Origin: Hypsibius dujardini
Taxonomy: Eukaryota > Tardigrada > Eutardigrada > Parachela > Hypsibiidae
NCBI GenBank assembly: GCA_001579985.1
Contig: LRSR01012920.1
Span: 1-64,000, forward strand
Direction: 5' to 3'
DNA length: 64,000 nucleotides
Below, in pieces: positions 1 through 12,600 of the stretch. Position 1 is the stretch's first letter. Each line of letters opens with the position of its first letter. The notes beneath the pieces were generated by a model. That model saw only the letters and a list, made by a program, of their open reading frames with translations, did not search any database and had not been told where the DNA came from. The position numbers were made by a program, and so were the translations under genes.

Positions 1-654
1 ACGGTTAATCCTGTGACTAACAAGGGGAGCAGCATATCGAATTCAGCCAATATCTAAATAAATATATATTCCAAATAAGCAGTTCTACTTTGAGAGAACA
101 ATGCGCGAAAATAGAGGCACATCGGAGAGTTGGTTCAGCGTTTGTCCGCACTTGTCGATGGAAGCGAGAAAAAGTGACGTTTAACAATCGGTAAGGATGA
201 GACGTCAAAGATGGTAAGAATACGCGTGGTACTACGACTCGCATTGATATCAACTCGGATCGGCTAATTGGAAAAGCTAACAGTTGGGTCTCCTGTTCCA
301 ACACCGCTTGAGTGCTTTATCCGTTAATTACAATCGACACTGAGATGCCATTTTTTCTTACGCAACTTTCTTTTTCTCATTCATCCTATAATCCTTTTTC
401 TCATTCATTCATCTTGAAGTTTTTCAGGCAAAAACTGAACCTTACAGTGGAAACATTATCGAAAGGACACTGCAAAACATATTTTGAATGAACTTACACT
501 TTACGTCTGCTCATTTTTGGAAATATTTATATAAAGTAGCTTTCTCAGGAAAATGCACAGGATTTCCTGATAACAGGTCAACCCGAAATTTAACCATCGT
601 TATACGGGAATGACTGAATGCATTAGCCTAAAACATCGGCTGGCCTGTGGTCAA

Positions 655-885
655 CCTGGAGTCGACCTCCGGGTTGAACCCCCGGGTTGGACCCCCGGGT
701 TGGACCCCCGGGTTGGACCCCCGAGTCGGAACCCCGAGTTGAACCCCCGGGTTGGACCCCCGGGTTGGACCCCCGAGTTGGACCCCTGGGTTGGACCCCC
801 GGGTTGGACCCCCGGGTTGGATCCCCGGGTTGGACCCCTGGGTTGGACCCCCGGGTTGGATCCCCGGATCCCCGGGTCGTGTTGA
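655..885. repeat. 13-bp GC-rich minisatellite
   Basis: A tandem array of about 17 imperfect copies of a 13-bp unit (GGGTTGGACCCCC and variants). Because 13 is not a multiple of three, all three frames on each strand stay open and read a 13-residue peptide repeat rich in Pro and Gly. The apparent ORFs here are therefore a by-product of the repeat. No splice sites or neighbouring coding sequence were seen. Confidence 0.9.
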
Positions 886-1775
886 CCCAACCCTACGGGG
901 CAGTTCACTCCTGCTTATGGGCAAAAATAAAAGTTATTGATTAATTTCTGAGTAGAAATAAAAGTTGAAAGGGCAACCTTGCTTTGAATTGACAAATTCA
1001 GAAAAATTTAGGCCCCGCCCCATCCCCACTCTCACCTACTCGTTTGAGGCTCATTTCGATCATCAGGGATAGGTGCATGGGCACTTGATCTTTTCCCGCA
1101 GATAATCTATTATTTTACCCTTCGTACAGAAAAAAACCTACAAAATTGAGCTTTTTTTAACCGGAAGAGAGTGAACAAAACTGCATAACGGCTTTACGAC
1201 GGAGAATATTTTTTTAGTACGCGTTATTTTATTTGCCAACTAGACTGAAGGCTGCAACCTACTCGGTAGCGTCTTTTATGGGAAATTGTAAAGAGACCGA
1301 TCGATACTGAGCCCGAGCAGTCGAGAAAGTTGTGGAGGAACTATGTAACAAAAGAGCAATGACGTATATTGAGGTATATTGCTTAACAACTATAGAAAAC
1401 TATGTAGAAAAAACTAAAACGAAAGAACTGGGAATAGGATTGCCTCCTCGTACAATTTAGAACTGGAAGAGCTTCAAAGGAAGAGTTCGGTTAAAATATA
1501 CAACTATTCACATTTTGATACAAAAATTAGGCTCGCCGGTGAACCACCAACAACGCGACGAGGAAGATTGCGAAACCGGCGACTATATAGTCCCAGTATA
1601 GTCGTCAGGAAGTTTTCCCGTCGTCCGGAACTTCCAACTCCGTCAAGTCCTGGGAGGCACCGTAGACGGTGTCGGCGACTCATTCGCAAGCAGGCAGGCT
1701 TGTGTGCGCACACTGATGCGGATAAAGAGGAAAAAGACAGGCGACATCTTTTTTGTGGTTCCTTGTATGATTAAT

Positions 1776-1816
1776 GACCGCGTACTTCTTGACCGCGTAC
1801 TTCTTGACCGCGTAGT
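1776..1816. repeat. 15-bp tandem triplet repeat
   Basis: Two perfect copies and one partial copy of GACCGCGTACTTCTT in direct tandem. A small local duplication with no evident function. Confidence 0.8.
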
Positions 1817-4701
1817 GCCTAGTTGGGCCTGCCATGCGTGGAGTGCTGTAAACTGCGCCGTAGTACTTAACGAGCAGGAACTGTTTACCCTCGTCATTAT
1901 TTACAATTCCTTCGGTTCGAAACCTATCGCATGAACGAATTTGCTTTCCCCAACGAGAGTTACGACGGGCAGCCTACTTTTTGTATATCGCTGTAGAACT
2001 CTTCCTTTGAATCTCTTCCTATTCGAAATTGTTCGAGGTTCTTATTTAATCAAGATCTCTTTTGCACATGGATTACTGTATTTACATGACCAAAGAACTG
2101 TCTAACCGAGGAACGTATGTAGAGGAGTGTCAGGTGGTCTAGGTGTGTGCGTGTTCCTTTTTGGGCCCTGTGCGGTTACTTGCCAATTAGAAGACAGATG
2201 GCGAACCTTCCGGTCAATTATAACGATTGGTTCGAGACTAAAGTTGGTGGTTTGCAAACCGTCATTCCTCCCTCTCGCCTGATTTGGGAGAATGACAACC
2301 ATACTCCCTGTAATAATCATTAATAAAAATTCCCTGATTGAATTTCTGAAACCGTAAAAAAACGCTTTTGTGCCCCCCCCCCTCGAGCACCATGTACTGA
2401 ACCTATGGGAGAAGATTGGTTTTAATTGCTATGACGCAAAGATATTATAAACTCACTTTGGTACAAGAAAACACCTCTTAGAAGCCTTATCGTGTTGAGT
2501 AAGCACGAACAAGTTAGCGTGCTAAAGCTGTATCAGGAAATTGGGAACGTAATAAGCTCATATATTTGTACATTTACGCATGGAAACCACGAAAATTCAT
2601 TAACCCGAACCTCTGCCATTTCTAGAGGAAATTGAAAATACAGTATGGCACCCTAGAAAATCATTGATTGGTCGCCATTTTTGCTGTTAGTCTGCTGAAC
2701 GGTAAGCCTTGTTCTAACATGGTTCCGTGTTTTCGCTGTGATCTGGAATCTGCATCGATGACCTTTCTACACTCACACACTACTTGAGGAAGGTGTGTAC
2801 AATATTAGTATTCCTTTACTGCCCCAATGACGTCAAAATGTTGAAAATGGCGAAAATACGCGAGACTACAGTTTTCTGTTTATGGGTTCTGCTTGGTTAT
2901 TAATTAACTAGGACGAAAATGGAAAAAGTTCACCCTGTGCATAAAACGGGCAGGAAATTTTGCGAAATTTACTGTTCGATTTCCACAGACAGGATAAACA
3001 ATAAATAATAATCAATGCTTAATCTGAAACCTTAACACTACCGTATTCACTGGTTTCTGCATATACTGTGCAGTTCATCCTCTAACTGCTAATGGCTGTC
3101 CTGATAATGCCAAACCACATGACTATGAGTCCGGGGGCTCAATCTGCAATATTAAAAATGGAAAGACATCCTGCGTGACCGATGCTTTGAATCGAATTTG
3201 TGGCTGCCAGTGTCGACCTTTGAAGTTCACCACGAAAGGTGGTGATATTCCTGACAAACAACAACCCAGCTGATCTGACTTGCGGAAAACTGAGGCTCTA
3301 CTTGGAACACCTGAAACGTCCGCCGAGAAGCTCCAACTGGATGCGAAATAACATCGCTCAAACATACTCTAGTACCAACCGCTATAACCGCGCAATTCTG
3401 CTGTCGAATGCGATACAATCACAGATTCTACGTACAACACATACGAACATTTCGTCCCCAGCCAACTGGTACCCCGACAATTTGTACGTTCGATCGTATT
3501 CAGGTGAATTTCGGTACCCAGACATAAGGCGTCTCGATAATTTGCCCTCATAGAAAAATGCGTCAAGAGACACTGACGTTCGTGTTTTTTAATGTGATTT
3601 GCCGGTCAATATTTCGAAATTGATTCTCATTTTCCACATATTGTTCATTTACACTCGTATTGTAATTCTCATGCTGTAGTTCTCATTCTTGTCTTGTGCG
3701 AATGATGTTTCAGTGTCGATTAAAGAATGTGCTTGTTTAGATTGTAGCCATGTCTGTCCGATAAGGAAGGGTCTTCGAAGCTCGCTTGGAGACTCGCCTT
3801 CTCGCCTTGATTTCTTACTTTTCATTCAGTCTACTTTTCATTGGCTTGCTATCTCGGCTTCTCTCAATTTGTTGTGCAAGTAATAAGTCCGAAAAGCAGT
3901 ACTCGTAATTACCGTGTAAGGTAAAGTCAACCGGACTTCCAGACTCTCAAAGGGATAACAGGTCGTCTCAACAGACATTTAATTTTGTTTTTAATGCCAG
4001 TCAAGGCCGTTTAAATCCGGTATTTCGACCCAAAGGCCACAAGCATTTCTATTTCCCAAACCTTCATCGAAACATAAACTTGCCGGAGTTGAAGAAAACT
4101 TTACTCAATCAAAATTATTTAGCCAAACCTGCTTAAAAGCTTATCAGTAGACAAGGTTTTTTGCGTGCGCTTTTCGCGCATGAGATACCTGGCCCCGCTT
4201 TGCTCGGCCACAGGTACGAAGAAAAAGTGTAGTATTAAAAGTAATTCTTATTTAGATCATGGTGCCAGTCTTAAGAAAGGTCCGTGCACCTTTCCGGCGG
4301 ACTGGACACTAGTTCTCATCCTGTATTAAAAGTGCCTCTGTATGAAATGTTTGAGTCCCAATTGTTTTTAATACGACTATTAAGTACGAGATGTTCATGG
4401 TTACGAATTGTCTGATTACAAACTGAGAGGTACAAATCGTCTGGATGGAATCTCCGAGTTCGAATTATCTTATAAGGGAACGGAACGATAGGTGACACGC
4501 CGATCTGTTTGAATTTTTTTCGAAAAATTGTCTAAATTAATAGATTTTAACAAAAATTTATTGGCAAACGAGTTTTGGTTTGAGCGGGAGAAAATTCGAA
4601 AATTCCCAGATGGTTCAGCGGGTTTCCCATACAATTCAACCATTGATTGTTTGATTTATGCTCTAGCAAAAATCAATTTAGTTGTTTACCACTCTAACCC
4701 A

Positions 4702-4977
4702 CAAAAAACGTTTGATTTTAAGATTTTAACACTCTTCCACTTTAAATTCGATTTGGAATCGATTGACATCACCAGAATCTTTTTTGGATGCCAGAAGGCG
4801 GAGTTATGGGCTGTTTTCAATCCAGGCTTCCGAGTGATGTTGCAGAAATGAGCCAGAGTTACGCCCCCTGTCATCCAAAAGAGATTCTGCTGATGTCAAT
4901 CGATTCCAAATCGAATTTTAAAAGGAAGAGTGTCAAAATTTTTAACATCAAATGTTTTCAAAAAACGACTTTCTGTC
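4702..4977. mobile_element. Foldback (palindromic) MITE-like element
   Basis: Two arms of roughly 120 bp are imperfect inverted repeats. The left arm begins with ACAAAAAACG and contains TTCGATTTGGAATCGATTGA. The reverse complement of the right arm shows the same order of words. The short centre lies near 4830-4850. No ORF of significance. The structure fits a non-autonomous foldback DNA element. Confidence 0.7.
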
Positions 4978-5516
4978 TGGTACCAACTAGGAATTTGAGA
5001 GGCACGAATTGTCTGAATGCCATTCATGTGGATATGATCGGTTCGCGCACGGTGCAGGCGCCCCCTCACTGCACGCGCTGTTGCTTTGACTAAAAATGTC
5101 TAACTAACAGTTGGATAGTGGCGCACTTACGTCAGCCATCCATTGTCTCGGCCGGACGCTAGGCCGCCCAAATACGACCAAATTAGATTTTCGGATAAGA
5201 GCACCTTGAGGGAAGCACGTGTCGGCATGGCATGTGATGCATGGCCAGAGAAATGTCTCCCATCTCCCCCCCCGTCTAATGAGTCCTGCTTCTCTGTGAT
5301 GAAAATCGGCCTTTCAAATTTCCTCCTGCCGTGCGTCACAGGGAATTATTCAATTACTTTATTATACAATTTCGATCTGAAAAGATTCTTCATAGCCCAT
5401 GGGAATGAATGTTGAATGTGATTGAACAAGGTCGGCAATTTCTGCTACATTTAAGTGCAACTACGGACGCGTAATTTGGCCGTACCGTACATCTTTATTT
5501 TTCACACCTCGCAGAA

Positions 5517-7500
5517 ATGGAACAAGCCTTCAATAACTCCACCAGCAGCTCTCTGAACGCTACCTTGAGGCTCACTCCCCAGCCTGGTCAATGGATGTTC
5601 CTGTCCATCTTCTCCCTGGCCGTCCTCGTCCTCGCCCTCCTGACCAATGGCACCGTCCTTGGCCTGTTTTTCCGCGCACCCAGCCTGGTCACTCCGTTCA
5701 ACATTTACCTCATCAACCTCCTCACCGCCAATCTTCTCACCATGCTAGTTCAGGTACCTTCGTCTTGTTTTCGGTTAAGAGTTTTAACTTTAACTAAGCT
5801 TGGATTTAAGAAAGATCCTTGAGGTGGTTCTTAGTTAAAATACTTGTCTAAAATTTACTAGCAAATTTCAATTTTTGTTATACTAACAATCTGACTAGCA
5901 AATAAAGCGTTTAGTTTCTTCCTTTCCCTTAGCAGTATCAACTTAAACTGAAATCAAAATTTAAAATCAAAGTTCATGATTAAAGAATAAAGTTACAGTG
6001 GTGCGGTTGGCCTCTTGTAGCATAGCACGAAAGGAAAGAAAAGAAAGAGAAGAGAGAAGAGAATAGAGAATATTACTATGGACTGTTCGGACTGTCAACA
6101 CAATACACTACACCATCAGATTATATAGTACCGAAGACAAGGGACGAGTAAGAAGCAAGGTGGCTAAGACTTAAAGAAATAGCAAAGAAGTAGCTAATGG
6201 AAAACGACGATTAAGACTTAATGGATTACTAATGATAATGATAATAGTTACTCAATGGTATATCTAGTTGCGACACTCTTAAAGATATAAGTGTCAATTT
6301 AAATTTCTCTAAGCATTCAAATATACAAACAGCATTTTTAGGTGCTTTGTACTTCCTTTTTTCACTTAATTTACAACAATTAGGTGCCTAACTACCTCGT
6401 CAACAGTCTGCACGGCTCCTGGTTCACTGGCTCCCGCACCTGCTCCCTCTACATCTTCGGGTTCGTCTTCCAGGCCGGAATGATCAACGCCCACGCCCTC
6501 ATTACCATCAACCGATTATGGGCGGTCCTATGGCCCATTCACTACCGCAGAAACCACACCAGACGGACAGCCATCGTTCTCTGCATCATCACATGGATCT
6601 ACATCAGCGCCTTCAAGTTGGCCGTCCTCATTCCCGACGCTCTGTACTACCGCCGCCCGGAGCTTATTTACGGGTGTGGGTTAAACCGACTCGTGCAGAT
6701 GCCCCTGCTGACCGCGCATCAGATCGTCGTGTATGACCTACCGGGTGCGCTGATGATTGTAGCGTACCCGTTCATCTGTTACAAGCAATGGCGCAGGAAG
6801 CGGGCTGTTAATCCCAAATCGCGAAGAGAGGCCGTCCAGGTTAGGAAACTAACTTGAACAAACTTGAAATAAATTAAAAACAAAACCTTAAGACTAAAAT
6901 CGTTAGCTAATTTTTTCCATTCACTGAAAAGAAAAACGTTAGCAAACCTGCGGTACTTTCTCGTACGATTCATAATGAAAAATTGTAATGTTGTTGTACA
7001 CTTGGAATAATTACTTCAACGATTGACAAGTGTGTTTTGGCTGCTTAAATTTTTTCCCTCTAATTTTCGTCTTTCTGCCATCCGTCATTTAGATCGTCGG
7101 ACAGGCTTTGAATGCCAGCCAGGGTCAGCGCCGTAATCCCTCGACCGTCGCAATTAAGCTGACTAATCGTTCCACCCAAATGGCGTCGCATACAGTGTCG
7201 CAGGGTCAGGCGTCCAGCGGTACCGGCAGTAATAGTAGACAAGTGCCGGCTCCGAGGATCCGTCGCCGGTCTAATGGCTTCCTGCTCTTAACACTGGTGA
7301 CGCTTAGCATGATTGTGGTGTGGTTGCCTACACTGGTGTACTACACGGTCATCATGTTCGTCACGATCAATTCCTGGCCGACGCTGGAGCAGGGCGTGCT
7401 GGTGATGTTGTTCCTGGAAGCGGTGGTGGACCCGCTGCTCTTCACCATGGCCGTGACGGATCTGCGGAACGAGTTCAAAAAGCTATTCTCCCGTTATTAG
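5517..7500 (+). CDS. Class-A (rhodopsin-like) GPCR, three exons, complete
   Basis: Seven-transmembrane receptor expected in the plasma membrane. Exons are 5517-5753, 6384-6839 and 7093-7500 (237, 456 and 408 nt), all joined in phase 0 by GT-AG introns, giving 366 aa. The N-terminus has N-glycosylation sites (NNS, NAT). TM1 carries the TNG signature and TM2 the NLLTANLL segment. The DRY position reads N-R-L-W-A-V after TM3. TM6 has V-W-L-P where CWxP is usual. TM7 has D-P-L-L-F in place of NPxxY, and the protein ends shortly after an amphipathic helix-8-like stretch (RNEFKKLFSRY). The 3' exon starts with a Ser/Gln-rich ICL3. An AG preceded by a pyrimidine-rich stretch sits 2 nt before the ATG, so a 5'-UTR intron or trans-splicing is possible. 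The ligand cannot be told. It is paralogous to the GPCR at 20660-23454, with similar exon architecture. Confidence 0.86.
6001..6292. repeat. Dispersed repeat, copy 1 (uninterrupted), in GPCR intron 1
   Basis: A purine-rich GAGA tract followed by words such as CATCAGATTATATA, TTACTCAATGGTATATCTAG and GCGACAC. The same order of words occurs at 8947-9540, where the repeat is interrupted by a 362-bp MITE. The family is unclassified and no ORF is present. Confidence 0.7.
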
Positions 7501-8946
7501 GTCGTTCTCACCTTATTTTTTCAACGATTTTTAGTTGCACCACATTTTATAACTCAGTGTGCATTTTCCCCTTGCTGAAATTTAACGGTGGAGCTTTCTA
7601 CACGCACATACATGTACTGTGTGTTAACTGGGTGATATTACTCGTAAATGATCTACCTCCTGGTTTTTATATGGTGTATCTACGCCCCCCCCCCCAGTGG
7701 TGGATTGACCGCTTTGCTGATTGGACTGTTGGCCCTCCGCGCGTCTAAAATGACTTTGCTCCCCTCCCCACAGTTCGTCCGTCACTAACAGACCCACAAT
7801 CTAAATGTGAAAACGTGTGAACTTAACGCTGTGCCTCGAGGTCGAAATTGCTCGACCCCTTGATGCCGCAGGGTACCACAGATTCGACCTTTAGTACCAC
7901 ATGCTGGACATGCCGTTGTCTTTCGCATAACATCAATCACGCAGACTGGCTAGATGGTGTAGTTGACTGGATCGCGGAATCATAACAAATAATTTACATC
8001 TACACTATAACAGAAACCACACAAATTGAACTTTTCAAGCGTGAGTTACTCGGTCAATGACCTATCGATTGAGTCCTATCCAAAATGGTACTCGCGGGTC
8101 TTGTCAATTCGCCCCACGCTGAATCGCAGTTGACCCCTAAAATAAGTTGTTTCATTTTAAATCAAGACTGAATAAATTTTGAGAACGAAAATATTAAGAA
8201 ACAATCAAATATTTTTGTTTTGTTTCTCTCGTCTCTTCGGCATATTTCAATGTGATAGAGACTGTCAAGTGTAGCATTCCCTGTCGATTGATTAACTGAT
8301 TGATTTAATCTTTCACAACTTCTTTAGTGTGTGTTCAGAATTTAGTGCGATTGTGGCGCCCCTGTCGGTGGCAGGTGATCAAGTGCAGCCTGCGTGCTGA
8401 CTTGCTCGCACTTAAGTTCTTCAGTCAAACTTTAATTAATAATACTGTAAAATCGCGACCCATTCGTAGTACTTTTTGGACCCCCCCCCTCCAATAAATT
8501 AAATCCGGTGGGCTAAAACAACTGTTACGCTTCAATCGATCAATCAAGGGCTTGTTTCTCCCCAAATTGCAATCAAGGGTCCTTTTTCTTTCTTCGGTGT
8601 AGTGATTACGACGGCCATTTTTTTTAAATGTTTTAAAGAGGACGCAAAAAACGAGCAAAAATTAATGGGTCGACCGCAGAAAGGAAGGATGAAAACTGTG
8701 AACTGTGAACTGCTTACGTAATCAATCAATCGACACATGCGGTCTTGTGGTTCGCAAATCTTTGCAATCAATCAAAACGTTTGCTTTTCATTGTGTGATG
8801 ACATATGCACCACGGGTGGGTCGCAATTCTACAGTAATTCATCTCGCAGCAAGAGATATTTCTGGACCTCGTGAAGGATCCATAGGGAATATTCCGGAAT
8901 TCCGGTGACAATCGTCTATCAGACGCACAAATACATTCTTGTAGCG
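7501..8946. other. Intergenic region between the GPCR and a repeat cluster
   Basis: No coding feature supported. It contains a poly-C run near 7687-7697 followed by CAGTGGTGGATTGACCG, a word that recurs at the ends of hAT-like elements near 57436 and 58441. Several TGATTGAT-type tetranucleotide runs occur around 8285-8310, 8530-8550 and 8720-8735. Confidence 0.4.
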
Positions 8947-9540
8947 AGCACAAAAGAGAGAGAGAGAGAGTATTATAGGGACTGAACAGACTATACTACA
9001 CATAAACAGATCATCAGATTATATACGAGGTAAAGACCGTTAACCAGGCCGCTTTTAGAAATCGTAACTTAACCAGGCCGGTTTTTTTAATGTTGATTTC
9101 CCGGCGCTGTAGTGCTGCCATGCCATAACAGATGGCTTGGAAACATTCAGAACATTTCTCTGACCCATTTTAATTCGTTCCTAAGCCTCATGGTTCGAAT
9201 ATGAGTCCAAAAAAAAGGAAGAAAAGAATCTCAATGGAGAAGTGTGCAAGTAGTCCGGTAGAGGCGCCACTTCGGTTCCATCTCCCTGGGTTGACTTCGC
9301 AAAAACGACCTATGCGCCACCTGTTGGCCTGCTGGCCTGGTTAAGTTACGATTTCTAAAAGCGGCCTGATTAACGGCCTTTACCTTGTACAGAAGAGAAG
9401 AGACGAGAGAGAAACAAGGTAGCCAAGGGTTAATGGAATAATAATGAAAGTAACTAATGGAAGATGACAATTAAGATATAATGGACTACTAATGATAATA
9501 GTTACTCAATGATATAGCTAGTCGCGACATTCTGGCAGAC
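8947..9540. repeat. Dispersed repeat, copy 2, split by a MITE
   Basis: Second copy of the repeat at 6001-6292. Its left part is 8947-9025 and its right part 9388-9540, with the TA-flanked element 9026-9387 between them. The copy at 6001 serves as the empty-site reference. Confidence 0.72.
9026..9387. mobile_element. MITE with TA target-site duplication (Tc1/mariner-like)
   Basis: A 362-bp element with terminal inverted repeats of about 55 bp. The left end reads CGAGGTAAAGACCGTTAACC and the reverse complement of the right end CAAGGTAAAGGCCGTTAATC. It is flanked on both sides by TA (9024-9025 and 9388-9389). It has no transposase ORF, so it is non-autonomous. It is inserted in the repeat that is uninterrupted at 6001-6292. 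Confidence 0.85.
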
Positions 9541-9634
9541 ATTTGCACCTGATATGGCTAAATTGGAACGTTGGTCACGTTTTCTAACACTTAACTAATT
9601 TGCTCAGATTTTGCAGACGTTTTCCGTAATGCTA

Positions 9635-9640
9635 TTTATT
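9635..9640 (-). promoter_or_regulatory. Candidate poly(A) signal of the multicopper oxidase gene
   Basis: AATAAA on the minus strand, about 43 nt downstream of the oxidase stop codon at 9683-9685, a typical position for a cleavage and polyadenylation signal. Confidence 0.5.
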
Positions 9641-9682
9641 TACATTTCTCGCGAAATATGAATCGCATAGCGCGTCAAATTA

Positions 9683-12600
9683 TTACTTCACATATTGTTG
9701 TACAGCAAACAAGATGCTGACGAGAGATGAAATAAAAAAGGCAGACAAAATTGGAGACCCTCTGAGACTACTGATCGCTGCAGATCCTAACGGTTCTGAT
9801 GTCCCATTAATCGGCGGAAACGAACCGTCGCGGCCTCGGCGACCGAGAGCCATCGACATGTACGCTGGAAAGTCGACCGTCGGTTCCACAATGCCCGGAT
9901 ACGAGCCGTTCTTCTCCACGGAGAAGATCATGGCCATGCCCATCCCCAAATGCCATCCGACGTGGCAGTGAAACAGCCACGGACCTTGGTTGTCCATTTT
10001 GACGCGGAATATCGAGTAACCGTACCGGGGGACCGTGAAAATGTCACCGCGGGACAAGACCTTGGCCGGTTCTTTGTAATCCGGGAACGAGTCGATGACG
10101 GACTGCTTCACCGACCCGGGTCTGTCAAAGCCGCATTCGTCCACGCCCAAGCTTTCGAAATCGGTGGAGCGATTGAGTCGACCAGCTGCGATAAAGTCCA
10201 TGTAGTAGCCGTGCAAATGCCAGGGATGTTGCTGGCCGCTCACTCCCAGCAGGATGAACTCGTACGTCTTGCCGTACTCCAGGTGGAGGATGTTGGTTCG
10301 GCGTTCGTTGCCCATCGGTCCGACGCCGTGGTTGGAGAGGCATTCGTTGATTGTGGAAGCGTGGGCGAGATAGAGGTGTGGCAGGATTGCGAACTTCGGC
10401 ATCGTATGGGTGATCCCGTTGATGGTCCACTCTTCCAGAGGTTCGCCTGCAAACATCATCGACCATTGAGAACATGCAGGGAGTTAAGTTGCATTGCATG
10501 AGGAACAAGACCAATACAAGGAACACGAACATGGAACAACGCTTTCGAGATTTGTTCAGCGCAAAAGAACAAGACCTCGCAAAAGGAACGAGATAATAGG
10601 AACAAGTGTTTTCGACCGTTTCGATGGGGAAAAGGAACAATGTCAGATACGCGAGATAACGGAATGAATAAAGTGTTCGACAACTGTGTGAGTAGATGAG
10701 GAACAAGTTAAGGCACAAAGTCAAAGACAAAACAGGCGCTCGGCTGCCTCAGAAACAAGAAGAATGCGAGGAGCAGGAATGTCTTCGAGAATATGCTAGC
10801 GCGAGAGAACAAGACCTCAAAAGGAACGGAAGCTAGAACCAAGTGTCGAAACCCTAATTGAAAGCACACGAGAACAAGCAAGATGCGAGAGAAAGGAGAA
10901 AAGAACAGCATGTGCGACAACTGTGTCAGCAAGTGAGGAGAAAGCCAAAGCACAGGCTAGTGAGAGAACAACACAAAAAACAACCCATTCAAAGTGTTTC
11001 CGCCCGCAAAGAGAGAGACTAAATAGCAAGGCGCAGCAGATAAAAATAAGTGTTCCAAAATTCGAAGCTCACGAGGACAAAAATGATGGATAGATAGACA
11101 AATATACAACGCGTTCCAAACATGTGGATACTCTAGGAACATTGAACCAAGTCGACTCGACGAACAAAGAGAAAGCCGTTCGAAATCTATTTGAGCTCGA
11201 GAGGAATGAAGTCGACAGGATGAAAGGAACAACACGTTCGAAAATAACATGAACACTTCAGGAACGAAGAACAAAGTCCATTTTGGCGAACAAATGATAA
11301 GGAATATCATGATGTAAAGCTCTCTGAAGAGTCGACTAAAGAAGGAAGATTACCGAAGGAGGAAGAAGAAGGAAACAACAAGAAGCGTGCCCTGGTAGAA
11401 GGAACAATGAAAAAGGAACAGCGTGTTCGGAAATTGTACGAACACGTCAACGACATTAGAACAAGCCATAACAAACACGACTGGAAACAACAAGGAGCGC
11501 GCCCGGGTAGAAGGAACAATGAAAAAGGAACAGCGTGTTCGGAAATTGTTCGAACACGTTAATGACATTAGAACAATCACAACTCACCTGGCAGCATAGA
11601 ATACACCTCCCCTCCTAAGAGAATGATCCGCTCATCCGCCGGCGGCGACATAGTCTCCACTAGCGGTTCCAGTTTATACTCAAACGTCTCGTCGCTCCCC
11701 TCCGTCCTCGTCGGGTCCTCAGCCGGCAAGAACGCCGGCGGATGGATCTCCCCCACCCCTGGAGGATACGTCAAATGCGCCGCGACAAAGTCCAAAATCG
11801 GCGGATTATCCGCTCCTTCCGGCAGATACCCCACGGCAATGGTCGCATAAATCATATACTTCTTCAACGGAAACTGGTACTTATTACACACCACCATGAA
11901 GTCGATCCGCTGACCCACCGGGATGATGATGTACTGGACAGTCAAGGGCTTCGTCTCAATCCCATCCCGAGCGACGATAATGAGGTCGTGATTGTCGATC
12001 CACAATTTGAAGGGAACATTGCCCGCTCCGTTGATCAGACGGAACCGGGCGTACTTTCCCCCACACTTGAACTCATCCAAGGGGTAAGGCTCAGTTCGAC
12101 AGTCCCGTAGCAGTGGTTGACGCTCTCGAATGCACTGCTCACCGCTGCCGCAGGGATTGCGGTTGAAGCACTTTTTTGTCTCATTGATCGCCGCGCAGTT
12201 GAAGTCGCCACGACCGTTCATGAGCAAGGAGTGCGCCTTCCAGGGGTAGTTGGGCTGGAAGATGTTCTCGGAGCCCTGCCAGTTGCGCCGACGGCTGAAG
12301 GCGTTGTAGGGTCCGCGGTAGTTGTAGTGGAGGGAATTTTCGTCCTCGTGGAACCATTCTTGGAGGATAATGGTCTGGTCGTAAGTGTAGGGAAACTGTT
12401 GCCGCACCTTCAAGTGGAAATCAGGGCGGGGTTTAGTCGGATTTACGGTTGATTTTAGTTTCATTTGATTTTGAAGCAGTTTCATTTCAGTTCGAAATCA
12501 ATTTAAGCGCACCTCCAAAATAAAACGCAAATCGCAGTGAAGTGGAAATTAACAATTTCAAATCAATTTCAGTTCGTTCACTTTGTTTTTCCGTTTAATT

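Larger units (their letters stand above)
886..5516. other. Intergenic region upstream of the first GPCR
   Basis: Apart from the small repeats listed separately I see no coding feature here. Open frames are short (up to about 107 codons), lack recognisable domains and have no paired splice signals. A poly-C run lies near 2373-2382. Bases 1-654 are likewise without a supported feature. Confidence 0.5.

Noticed and set aside
610-944. Overlapping proline-rich ORFs on both strands
   Set aside because: They are the six-frame reading of a 13-bp minisatellite and have no splice or start context.
9185-9200. GGTTCGAATATGAGTCC resembling a tRNA T-arm
   Set aside because: No matching acceptor stem, D-arm or anticodon arm within tRNA distance.
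9950-10730. ORFs antisense to and overlapping exon 3 of the oxidase
   Set aside because: Shadow frames of the well-supported multicopper oxidase exon on the minus strand.
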